From: Methanocorpusculum sp.
GTDB taxonomy: Archaea > Halobacteriota > Methanomicrobia > Methanomicrobiales > Methanocorpusculaceae
DNA length: 7,259 bases
Assembly: GCA_030539595.1 (NCBI GenBank)
Contig: JAUNXW010000085.1
Coordinates: 1 to 7,259 of the forward strand
Direction: 5' to 3'
This document shows positions 1 through 5,600 of the stretch, piece by piece. The notes beneath the pieces are model-generated. The model saw only the letters and a program-made list of their open reading frames with translations, made no database searches and had not been told where the DNA came from. Every line of letters starts with the position of its first letter. The stretch's first letter is position 1. The position numbers were made by a program, and so were the translations under genes.

Positions 1-173
1 ATAAGCGAGGTTGCTTCTATCGGTATCGGCTGAGTAATCCAGAAGATGACCATCATTAAAGTAATTGCTGCTGTAATTCTGGCGGCTTCGGGCAATACGT
101 CAGTCGGTATAGGAGCAATCAGCATTAACACAAATGCTGCCAATCCCGCAATCAACCCATAACCCTTTTTCAT
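1..173 (-). CDS. SLC13/DASS-family divalent anion:Na+ symporter, N-terminal part
   Basis: This gene runs off the left edge, so only the first 57 residues are present. It begins MKKGYGLIAGLAAFVLMLIA, a short basic N-terminus followed by a hydrophobic helix. A second hydrophobic stretch follows (about residues 32-48) and leads into ITQPIPIEATSL. That last motif, with its proline-rich PIPIEAT, is characteristic of the start of SLC13 (DASS/CitT-type) carriers, which import di- and tricarboxylates, sulfate or similar anions with sodium. The substrate cannot be told from this fragment. The ATG at 171-173 has no Shine-Dalgarno-like sequence in front (ACAGTTATG). The upstream spacer contains a TATA-like box and a cluster of CTATTGG repeats that could control it. 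Family assignment is fairly secure from the motif; substrate and full length are unknown. Confidence 0.75.
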   Translation of the reverse strand, partial: MKKGYGLIAGLAAFVLMLIAPIPTDVLPEAARITAAITLMMVIFWITQPIPIEATSL

Positions 174-190
174 AACTGTAAATATTTGGG

Positions 191-380
191 CTATTGGTTT
201 ATGAGTGTTGCTTTTCCGTGTTCTGCACAAGTCTGCCCAATTGTAAAAAAAATCTATTGGACAAGATATTGTCTAAGTTTTCTGCTGTTGTGCGGGTGTA
301 ACAAAAAACGTCTATATATCAAGTCTGTCCAATAGCGTAACTCCTATTAAATTAATTTGAATATCAGATTCCACTATTGG
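191..380. repeat. Cluster of CTATTGG / CCAATAG repeats in the spacer before the SLC13 gene
   Basis: CTATTGG occurs at 191-197, 254-260 and 374-380, and its complement CCAATAG at 329-335. A near copy (CCAATTG) lies at 237-243. Two longer direct copies exist: CAAGTCTGCCCAATTG at 228-243 and CAAGTCTGTCCAATAG at 320-335, matching at 14 of 16 positions. CTATTGGACA (254-263) and TGTCCAATAG (326-335) form a perfect 10-base inverted pair. A small dyad GACAA-GATA-TTGTC lies at 260-273. Such clustering in a spacer of about 230 bases suggests binding sites for a regulator of the SLC13 gene. Remains of a small mobile element are the alternative. Confidence 0.5.
311..319 (-). promoter_or_regulatory. Candidate TATA box for the SLC13 transporter gene
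   Basis: Read on the minus strand the sequence is GATATATAGA, close to an archaeal TATA box. It sits directly after the CTATTGGACAGACTTG repeat copy. A start about 25 bases downstream would give a leader of more than 100 bases that includes the other repeat copies. This is a pattern match only, and other AT-rich boxes nearer the gene are possible. Confidence 0.3.
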
Positions 381-386
381 AGAGGC

Positions 387-401
387 TCGAAAAAGATAAA
401 A
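387..401 (-). terminator. T-rich terminator after the alpha/beta hydrolase
   Basis: On the minus strand the TGA stop of the hydrolase is followed at once by TTTTATCTTTTTC. T-tracts of this kind end archaeal transcripts without needing a hairpin. No stable stem is seen here. Confidence 0.45.
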
Positions 402-1094
402 TCATATATTTTCTTCTTCCCATTTTCTTAAAACAGTCAGTTGTTCCGGTGTATGAAACCAGTGTTCACCGTTTTCCATCACACTCAATTTACAGTTGAA
501 TCGTTTTACAAATTCATCGACAGTAAAGCGCTCGGTGAGGTTGTCGCATCCTGCGTAAAGAATTGAGGTTGGATGATTCCATTTAACCGGATGCTCTTTT
601 GCGTAGAGATAATATTTCCACGAGAGAGTTTCGCCGAACTCTGTTTGAATAATTTTTTCGGATTTGAGTTTTTCTTCGGAGACGTCAGCATAGCTCATCA
701 TTTTTAGAATAAGTTTGTTCATATCAAGAATCGGTGAGACAAAAAGACAGTTTGAAAGATTTTCTTCCGATAACGCAAGCATTGAAAACCATGCTCCTAT
801 GCTGTTTGCTCTGAGTGCGATATTATTCCAGTTCTCTTTTGCAAACTCCATAACTTTTATCAGTTCGAAAACTGCATTCCACGGGTAAAAGGTGTCGAAC
901 TCATTTTTTCTTTCCCCATGTTCAGGCAAGTCTATTCCGAGAACCTGATAGCCTTTGGGGCAGGCAATTTCAGCGAAGGCTTTTGCCTCTTCCTTGCTGC
1001 CTGATTTTCCGTGAACAAAGATGTAGATTTTGTCTGATTTTTCTCCAAGAAGAATCGCTGGTATATTGCCTATATTGAATTTTGTTATTGACAT
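402..1094 (-). CDS. Alpha/beta-hydrolase fold protein, probable serine hydrolase
   Basis: A 230-residue cytoplasmic protein with no signal peptide or membrane segment. It shows the landmarks of an alpha/beta hydrolase: an oxyanion-hole strand with FVHGKSGSKEE (His28-Gly29), the DLPEHGER segment (55-62) typical of this fold, a nucleophile elbow RANSIGAW with Ser98, a late acidic residue at Asp184 (YAGCDNLT) and a terminal histidine at His211 (NGEHWFH). Together Ser98, Asp184 and His211 make a plausible catalytic triad. The elbow is A-N-S-I-G rather than the common G-x-S-x-G, a tolerated variant. The substrate is unknown; small esters or acyl groups are reasonable guesses. The gene is a single unit with T-rich terminators on both sides. 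The ATG at 1094 lacks an obvious ribosome-binding site, but the MSITKFNIGNIPAILLG start reads as an intact first strand of the fold. Confidence 0.8.
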   Translation of the reverse strand: MSITKFNIGNIPAILLGEKSDKIYIFVHGKSGSKEEAKAFAEIACPKGYQVLGIDLPEHGERKNEFDTFYPWNAVFELIKVMEFAKENWNNIALRANSIGAWFSMLALSEENLSNCLFVSPILDMNKLILKMMSYADVSEEKLKSEKIIQTEFGETLSWKYYLYAKEHPVKWNHPTSILYAGCDNLTERFTVDEFVKRFNCKLSVMENGEHWFHTPEQLTVLRKWEEENI

Positions 1095-1180
1095 GCGTAA
1101 TTATATTTATTCTGATTACTTTTTAGATTATTTCTTAGTGTTTTTCGTGATGTACTCCGCACTTAAAAATATCCATACAA

Positions 1181-1190
1181 CAATTATATA
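1181..1190 (-). promoter_or_regulatory. Candidate TATA box for the alpha/beta hydrolase gene
   Basis: The minus strand reads TATATAATTG, a good archaeal TATA match lying right after the T-tracts that end the uracil permease transcript. Initiation about 25 bases downstream would leave a leader of roughly 60 bases. A second AT-rich box (ATAAATATAATT, about 1097-1109) is too close to the ATG to act as a normal TATA box for this start. Confidence 0.35.
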
Positions 1191-1219
1191 AAAAAAGAAC
1201 TCTCAAAAAAGCAAAAAAA
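1190..1219 (-). terminator. Triple T-tract terminator of the uracil permease gene
   Basis: Right after the TAA stop at 1220-1222 the minus strand carries T7 (1213-1219), T6 (1205-1210) and T7 (1190-1196), separated by GC and GAGAGTTC. Repeated oligo-T tracts in the non-template strand are the standard intrinsic terminator of Archaea. There is no strong hairpin. Confidence 0.7.
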
Positions 1220-2602
1220 TTATTCGGATTTTTCTTCCTTCTTATCCTCAGGAACTTTACCTAGTCTTTCGGGAAGAATTTTATTCAACACAATTCCGAT
1301 AACCGCTGCAAGAGCATATCCCTGAAGGAACATTCCCGCGTCTGCATTGATTGGGATTGTCATACCGCCGATTGCCACAACAAGCATAATTGCCGCAATA
1401 AAGACGTTCCTCTGATTCTTGAAATCTACTTTGTTTTCAACAAGGTTTCTCAGTCCTACGCTTGCAATCATACCGAAGAGAATAATACACATACCTCCGA
1501 TTACAGCACTCGGAATTGAATTAATGAATCCGGAGACATATCCGACAAAGCTGATGATGATTGCAAAGATTGCCGCAATCAGGAGAGTGACAGGGTTGTA
1601 GTTTCTTGTTGCCGCAAGAACACCTGTGTTTTCCGAATATGTTGTGTTTGCCGGACCTCCAAGAAATCCTGCGACAATTGATGCAAGACCGTCTCCGAGA
1701 AGTGTTCTGTGAAGTCCCGGGTCTTTGAAAAAGTCTTTTCCTACAACAGCACCGTTTGCTGTGATGTCTCCTATGTGTTCAACGAATGTGACAATTGCAA
1801 TAGGGGCAACGATTAAAATTGCCGAAAGGCTGAACTTCGGAAGGAAGAAACCGGGGACGGTGATAAGTGATGCCGATGTGATTGATGAATAACTTAAACC
1901 AACATCAATACCCGACGCAGTAAGAATCATACAAAGGATGTATCCTGCCGCAATTCCGAAAATCAGCGGAATCATTTTTACAAATCCCTTGCCGAGCAAA
2001 GATACAACAATAACCGTTGCGATTACTACAGCTCCGATTAACCAGTCAATCGGTGTTGAGAAGTATCCTATTGCGGTAGGTGCAAGCATCAAACCGATGA
2101 TTACAACCATAGGACCTGTAACAATCGGCGGGAAGAAACTTCTTACACGGTCTGCGCCGAAAATCATTACAATTGCTGAAAGAATCAGGTAAACAAGTCC
2201 TGCGATTACAATGCCGCCTGTTGCATAAGGCAGTGCGGCAAGATAGTCGGGGTTGCTGATTAATGCTCTGCCGTAGTCGCTGAACATCATCGTGATTGCG
2301 TTATACCCTTGCGCCGCATATTCTTCCGTGAAGTTTCCGCTCAGGTTTGCGGAACTCGCTGCGGCTAAAACTATTGCCGCAATAAACGCAAAACTTGAAC
2401 CGAGAAAAACAGGGACTTTGCCTTTTGTTACAATGAAGAAAATTATTGTTCCGATACCTGCACAGAAAAGAGATACCGATACCGGCAAACCCGTTAAAAG
2501 AGGGACGAGAACTGTTGATCCAAACATTGCAAAGACGTGCTGAATGCCGAGTGTTGTCAGTTTTCCCCCTTCTTTTATTTTTTGCGAATTCATAGACACC
2601 AT
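1220..2602 (-). CDS. uraA: NCS2-family uracil permease (uracil:H+ symporter)
   Basis: A 460-residue polytopic membrane protein that should import uracil with protons and feed the divergent upp gene. It carries the NCS2/NAT landmarks: the QH motif in TM1 (Gln21-His22 in GIQHVFAMFG), FLGSSFAF in TM3 (67-73), FVEHIGD in TM8 (273-279) and the TM10 signature ENTGVLAATR (324-333). Glu275 and Glu324 lie 49 residues apart, as do the substrate-binding Glu241 and Glu290 of E. coli UraA. The position of UraA His245 is Asp279 here. Residues 82-126 are a long hydrophilic stretch between TM3 and TM4, largely absent from E. coli UraA (429 residues). The C-terminus is short and charged. The ATG at 2602 has AGGA 7 bases upstream; a second in-frame ATG at 2593 is possible but has a poorer site. 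Xanthine or another nucleobase is a less likely substrate given the upp neighbour. Confidence 0.93.
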   Translation of the reverse strand: MVSMNSQKIKEGGKLTTLGIQHVFAMFGSTVLVPLLTGLPVSVSLFCAGIGTIIFFIVTKGKVPVFLGSSFAFIAAIVLAAASSANLSGNFTEEYAAQGYNAITMMFSDYGRALISNPDYLAALPYATGGIVIAGLVYLILSAIVMIFGADRVRSFFPPIVTGPMVVIIGLMLAPTAIGYFSTPIDWLIGAVVIATVIVVSLLGKGFVKMIPLIFGIAAGYILCMILTASGIDVGLSYSSITSASLITVPGFFLPKFSLSAILIVAPIAIVTFVEHIGDITANGAVVGKDFFKDPGLHRTLLGDGLASIVAGFLGGPANTTYSENTGVLAATRNYNPVTLLIAAIFAIIISFVGYVSGFINSIPSAVIGGMCIILFGMIASVGLRNLVENKVDFKNQRNVFIAAIMLVVAIGGMTIPINADAGMFLQGYALAAVIGIVLNKILPERLGKVPEDKKEEKSE

Positions 2603-2609
2603 TTAAAAT

Positions 2610-2650
2610 TCCTAATTTATTTCAACCTGAAAGTATTTATTGTATAAGAT
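2610..2650 (-). promoter_or_regulatory. Promoter and ribosome-binding site of the uracil permease gene
   Basis: On the minus strand a TATA-like TCTTATACAAT lies at 2640-2650. A start about 26 bases further on would give a leader of some 17 bases. That leader contains AGGA (2610-2613), 7 bases before the ATG at 2602, which favours this ATG over the one at 2593. Confidence 0.45.
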
Positions 2651-2671
2651 TTGTGCGGGCGGATAACAATC
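2648..2671. promoter_or_regulatory. Imperfect dyad between the divergent uracil genes, possible operator
   Basis: The plus strand has GATTTGT (2648-2654) and ACAATC (2666-2671) flanking a GC-rich core. The arms are complementary except for one extra T. The element sits between the two candidate TATA boxes of the divergent permease and upp genes, where one regulator could control both. This is an inference from position and weak symmetry only. Confidence 0.25.
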
Positions 2672-2688
2672 TATTAGTATGGTCAGGT

Positions 2689-2698
2689 CTTATATTTT
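2689..2698 (+). promoter_or_regulatory. Candidate TATA box of upp
   Basis: CTTATATTTT is a good archaeal TATA match, centred about 27 bases before the ATG at 2721. Initiation at normal spacing would fall at or next to the start codon. Since no AGGAGG-like site precedes the ATG (TCGGGTTTTATTATG), a leaderless or near-leaderless message is likely. Confidence 0.5.
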
Positions 2699-2720
2699 TT
2701 AGAAAAAATCGGGTTTTATT

Positions 2721-3350
2721 ATGAGTATTCTCCATATTGTTAATCATCCGCTGATTCAGCATAAACTTACTATTATGCGGAATAAAGATACGGGGTCTAA
2801 GGATTTCCGTGAGCTTCTGAATGAGATTTCAATGCTTATGGGTTATGAGGTTACTAAAAATCTTGCAACCGTTGATGTGAGTGTTATGACACCTATCTGC
2901 GAGACGAAGAAACCTTTCCTTGCAACCGATAAAATAGCGGTTGTTCCGATATTACGCGCAGGTCTTGGTATGACGGACGGTCTTTTGAAGTTGATTCCTT
3001 TTGCGAAAGTGGGACATATCGGTCTTTATCGTGATGAGACTACTCATGAACCTGTTGAATATTACTGCAAACTCCCTACGGGAATTGAGGATTTTGTTGT
3101 TATTGTTGTTGATCCTATGCTTGCAACCGGCGGCAGTTCTTCGTCTGCTCTGACTTTTTTGAAACTGAGGGGGGTAAAAGACGTCCGTCTTATGTGTCTT
3201 GTTGCAGCACCCGAAGGTATTTCTTATGTTCAGAAGTATCATCCGGATGTGGATATTTACGTTGCAGCAGTTGATGAGAAGCTCAATCAGGACAAATATA
3301 TTGTTCCGGGTCTCGGAGATGCGGGTGACCGAATCTTCGGAACTAAATAA
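2721..3350 (+). CDS. upp: Uracil phosphoribosyltransferase
   Basis: A 209-residue cytoplasmic enzyme, the normal length for Upp, converting uracil and PRPP to UMP and pyrophosphate in pyrimidine salvage. The phosphoribosyltransferase signature is complete: VVDPMLATGGSSSSAL (130-143), where Asp131 and the ATGGSS loop bind the PRPP 5'-phosphate and ribose. The uracil-binding C-terminal segment YIVPGLGDAGDRIFGT (193-208) is intact, and so is the ILRAGLGM strand-loop (77-84). The gene diverges from the uracil permease, a sensible salvage pair. No Shine-Dalgarno sequence is visible, but a TATA box 27 bases upstream fits leaderless translation from this ATG, and the protein begins with the expected HIVNHPLIQHKLTIMR. 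Upp and PyrR share a fold, but the VDPMLATGGS and YIVPGLGDAGDR motifs are specific to Upp. Confidence 0.97.
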   Translation: MSILHIVNHPLIQHKLTIMRNKDTGSKDFRELLNEISMLMGYEVTKNLATVDVSVMTPICETKKPFLATDKIAVVPILRAGLGMTDGLLKLIPFAKVGHIGLYRDETTHEPVEYYCKLPTGIEDFVVIVVDPMLATGGSSSSALTFLKLRGVKDVRLMCLVAAPEGISYVQKYHPDVDIYVAAVDEKLNQDKYIVPGLGDAGDRIFGTK

Positions 3351-3352
3351 TA

Positions 3353-3365
3353 TTTTTTCAAAAAA
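3353..3365. terminator. Bidirectional T-tract terminator between upp and the winged-helix gene
   Basis: TTTTTTCAAAAAA lies two bases after the upp stop codon. It gives a T6 tract on the plus strand for upp and, read from the other side, a T6 tract on the minus strand for the convergent winged-helix gene. Its symmetry suits the convergent arrangement. Confidence 0.55.
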
Positions 3366-3405
3366 TGTGTTTATTTGGGTTGGTGGATTAATCGATTAAG
3401 GGCGG

Positions 3406-3660
3406 TTAGTTTTCAGACTTATCTTTGACCATCCAGGTTGTGCTGTTTGAATAACTCCAGCGGGAGATTTCAAGCTCGTCACATATATCCGAGAGGATAG
3501 CAAGATTGGTTCCGACTTCCTTTGAGGACAGACCTAAATCTTTGGCAATATATTTCGCCTTGAAGAACTTCCCGCCTTTTGCGACACCTGCCTTAAGGTA
3601 TCCGAGAATTTTAGACTGGGTTTCGTTGTATCTTTCAAGTATGGTTTTGGGTTCTGTCAT
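3406..3660 (-). CDS. Small archaeal winged-helix DNA-binding protein (DUF7123-like)
   Basis: An 84-residue soluble protein. Residues 11-25 (YNETQSKILGYLKAG) look like helix 1 of a winged helix. Residues 33-60 (FKAKYIAKDLGLSSKEVGTNLAIL and on) form a clear helix-turn-helix in which GLSSKEVGTNLA is the turn and recognition helix. The tail ISRWSYSNSTTWMV (65-78) is a likely beta-hairpin wing. I recall similar small proteins in haloarchaea and methanogens under the label DUF7123, though I cannot check this. The pattern of aromatic residues suggests a conserved archaeal family rather than a random ORF. A strong ribosome-binding site (GTGAGGT at 3669-3675, 8 bases before the ATG) and a TATA box upstream support the start. 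It is transcribed alone, convergent with upp. Its targets are unknown; no sensor domain is present, so it may act as a general chromatin or regulatory factor. Confidence 0.8.
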   Translation of the reverse strand: MTEPKTILERYNETQSKILGYLKAGVAKGGKFFKAKYIAKDLGLSSKEVGTNLAILSDICDELEISRWSYSNSTTWMVKDKSEN

Positions 3661-3668
3661 TTTGACTT

Positions 3669-3704
3669 ACCTCACGTAAATATTATCCTTTCGACAATAT
3701 AAAT
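3669..3704 (-). promoter_or_regulatory. Promoter and ribosome-binding site of the winged-helix gene
   Basis: The minus strand has ATTTATATTG (3695-3704), a good TATA box, about 40 bases before the ATG. GTGAGGT (3669-3675), complementary to the 16S rRNA 3' end, sits 8 bases before the ATG at 3660. The leader would be short, with the start site close to the ribosome-binding site. Confidence 0.55.
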
Positions 3705-3737
3705 GTATCGTTACCTTTCGTGGTTCTGAATAATCGG

Positions 3738-3759
3738 CGGTCTGATTGAATTCAGACCG
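3738..3759 (-). terminator. Perfect 8-bp hairpin overlapping the stop codon of the DHH gene
   Basis: CGGTCTGA (3738-3745) and TCAGACCG (3752-3759) are perfect complements around a 6-base loop. The second arm contains the TGA stop (3752-3754) of the phosphoesterase gene. No T-tract follows on the minus strand, so this is not a classic archaeal terminator. It may protect the 3' end of the operon mRNA or help stop transcription before the neighbouring promoter. Confidence 0.55.
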
Positions 3760-5593
3760 TGTTTGCCGGAAATTCCGATATCTTCTCAATCATTTTTGCG
3801 ATTACTTCAGACCTCATGCCTTCCACAAACTTGATACTGCCGACAACGAGATGTCCTCCGCCCGAAATTCCTGCGCCCGGCATCTCATCGCGCATCGAAC
3901 GAACCATCTGCGGGATGTTCATTAAAACACCGCGTGAACGGATAACCGCAAAGTCAGGTCCGAGACCGAGAGTAACCACAGGCTCTCCGACATATTTTTT
4001 GCATAATATGTCGTGCACTTCGCCCGAAGATTTTCCCGGCGGCGGGAAAGTAAATCTGTGTGCAAGCATTTCCACATCCGCGAGGAATAAGTTTGCGCCC
4101 GATGACAATTTCTGTGCAGTAACATGAGGCATCATTGTGTTCATCTGGTCTTCGATTGCCGCGTTTGATTCGCTCACCAAAAGATCGACGAGTTTGCTGT
4201 GGCGCTCCGGGGAATTGTTAAGATTGAGAATATCTTTTACAATCTCTCGTCCGTCGTTGAATCTCAGCCAGAACTGTTCATAGTCAAGAGCAATACCAAT
4301 ACTCCTGCAGTCTTCCTGAGTGTAATTGGCTTCAATAAGTTTAAGATAAGACTGCAGTTCCGGCGCTTCGCTGCGGTCTGCAATACCCGCGACTGCCGGG
4401 AAATGAAGAATTCTTGATTCAACCGACGGATTGATTAATCTCGCAATTTCAGTTCCAAGCATACCCGCAGTTACTCCGAAATCTCCTCCGACGTGATACG
4501 GGTTGACGTGAGCGATTAAATATTTATCAATGGTGTCATCAGGATGGTGGTGGTCTGCAACAGCGACATCCAAATTATAAACGTCGGTCATCTTGTATGA
4601 CGGCATGTCTTCTTCGGTTGAACCGTTATCCATTAAAAGAATCAGCGGCAGTTTCTGACCGAAACGGACGTTATCCTTGAGCATCATATCAAGGTCGCGT
4701 GTGACATCCTCAATCTCATAGAACGGAGCTTTTGAAGGCGAGCGTCTGAAAAGGAAATTATCCATATCGGGGTCTCCTCCCGCGTCTTTTATTAACTGAA
4801 TAACTGCGGTTTCAACGGATACAGCCGCGCAGATACCGTCAGCGTCGGCGTGATGTCTGAGAATAATCGGCTGCTGAGTAAACACTGCGCGGCGGATAAT
4901 TTTTGCGAGCTTGCGCATCTCAGGCCAGAGCGCATTTATTACTTCGCTTTCGATTAACGGTTTTACATCATCGGAAGGTTCTGCTCGTGCTTCAAGAGCC
5001 TTGTTGATTCTTGCGCGGACATTGTCTGCTTCTTCTCCTCTTAGAACCTGCATATTTGAGACTTCAATCTGAAGCTGATTGTTTCTCTTGTTGGCTTCTC
5101 CGAAAACCCGGACAATGTCTCCTAAGTTGACTTCTGGATATGAACGAACGCCCGCTTCGGTAAAAGCCGCAGCATCCTCAACGCCCGAATCGTCACAGAT
5201 TGTAAAAATGGTCGGTCCGGATGTCTGTTTAATCTGAACAACATCAGCCTCTATTGTAACGTTTCTGCCTATCTTGCTTCTTAAGTCATCAAGACGCGAG
5301 AGAGTAATCTTTTTTGCAACAAGTTTGGTTTCGTAACTTCCTTCCGGAAGTTCAACTTCGCGCAGGTCGATGTTTCCGTTCGGTCTAATCTGATTTACGA
5401 GAACCAGAATATTATCGCGTTCCTTTCTCTCTGTCTTTACGTTGCTCTTGTGAAGGAGACCTTTTGTTTTGTCGTTGAGATTTACGAATGTTCCAAATGT
5501 TGCAAATCCCTGAACTTTACCCATGTAGATGTTCCCTTCAACAATGTCGTCGACATCACATCCCGGACCTAATCTGTATACTGTTTCCGTCAT
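3752..5593 (-). CDS. Archaeal RecJ-like DHH/DHHA1 phosphoesterase with S1 and OB domains (COG1107 type)
   Basis: A 613-residue soluble enzyme. In order it has an S1 RNA-binding domain (about 18-80, with GKVQGFATFGTFVNL), an OB-fold nucleic-acid-binding domain (about 108-185), a DHH catalytic domain (about 240-410) and a DHHA1 domain ending in SGGGHLVVGSIK (577-588). The metal-binding motifs are intact: RHHADADG (246-253, Asp250 and Asp252), LLMDNGS (319-325, Asp322), the DHHH motif (347-350) and GIADRSE (403-409, Asp406). It should be a Mn2+-dependent exonuclease or phosphodiesterase on ssDNA, RNA or small nucleotides; the S1 and OB domains favour nucleic acid. Larger archaeal relatives, as I recall them, carry a DnaJ-type zinc finger at the N-terminus; this one starts just before the S1 domain and has none. 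It is the second gene of an operon, 7 bases after the PhoU/TrkA_C gene. Exact substrate is inferred, not shown. Confidence 0.88.
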   Translation of the reverse strand: MTETVYRLGPGCDVDDIVEGNIYMGKVQGFATFGTFVNLNDKTKGLLHKSNVKTERKERDNILVLVNQIRPNGNIDLREVELPEGSYETKLVAKKITLSRLDDLRSKIGRNVTIEADVVQIKQTSGPTIFTICDDSGVEDAAAFTEAGVRSYPEVNLGDIVRVFGEANKRNNQLQIEVSNMQVLRGEEADNVRARINKALEARAEPSDDVKPLIESEVINALWPEMRKLAKIIRRAVFTQQPIILRHHADADGICAAVSVETAVIQLIKDAGGDPDMDNFLFRRSPSKAPFYEIEDVTRDLDMMLKDNVRFGQKLPLILLMDNGSTEEDMPSYKMTDVYNLDVAVADHHHPDDTIDKYLIAHVNPYHVGGDFGVTAGMLGTEIARLINPSVESRILHFPAVAGIADRSEAPELQSYLKLIEANYTQEDCRSIGIALDYEQFWLRFNDGREIVKDILNLNNSPERHSKLVDLLVSESNAAIEDQMNTMMPHVTAQKLSSGANLFLADVEMLAHRFTFPPPGKSSGEVHDILCKKYVGEPVVTLGLGPDFAVIRSRGVLMNIPQMVRSMRDEMPGAGISGGGHLVVGSIKFVEGMRSEVIAKMIEKISEFPANTV

Positions 5594-5600
5594 TTAATAA

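Noticed and set aside
402..1094. Loss of function of the hydrolase because the elbow is not G-x-S-x-G
   Set aside because: A-N-S-I-G retains the serine and the final glycine, and the acid and histidine are in place, so an active enzyme is more likely.
1938..2192. Plus-strand open frame of 84 codons within the uracil permease gene
   Set aside because: It is the antisense shadow of a well-supported membrane protein gene. The Ile/Thr/Pro-rich composition is what antisense of such a gene produces.
2651..2671. Resemblance to the E. coli lac operator (TTGTG ... GGATAACAAT)
   Set aside because: The two halves match but the spacing is two bases too long, and nothing else suggests vector or lac sequence. 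It is treated only as a weak dyad.
3922..4125. Second minus-strand frame of 67 codons inside the DHH gene
   Set aside because: It is an out-of-frame overlap with the intact DHHA1 region, with no sign of a frameshift or separate gene.
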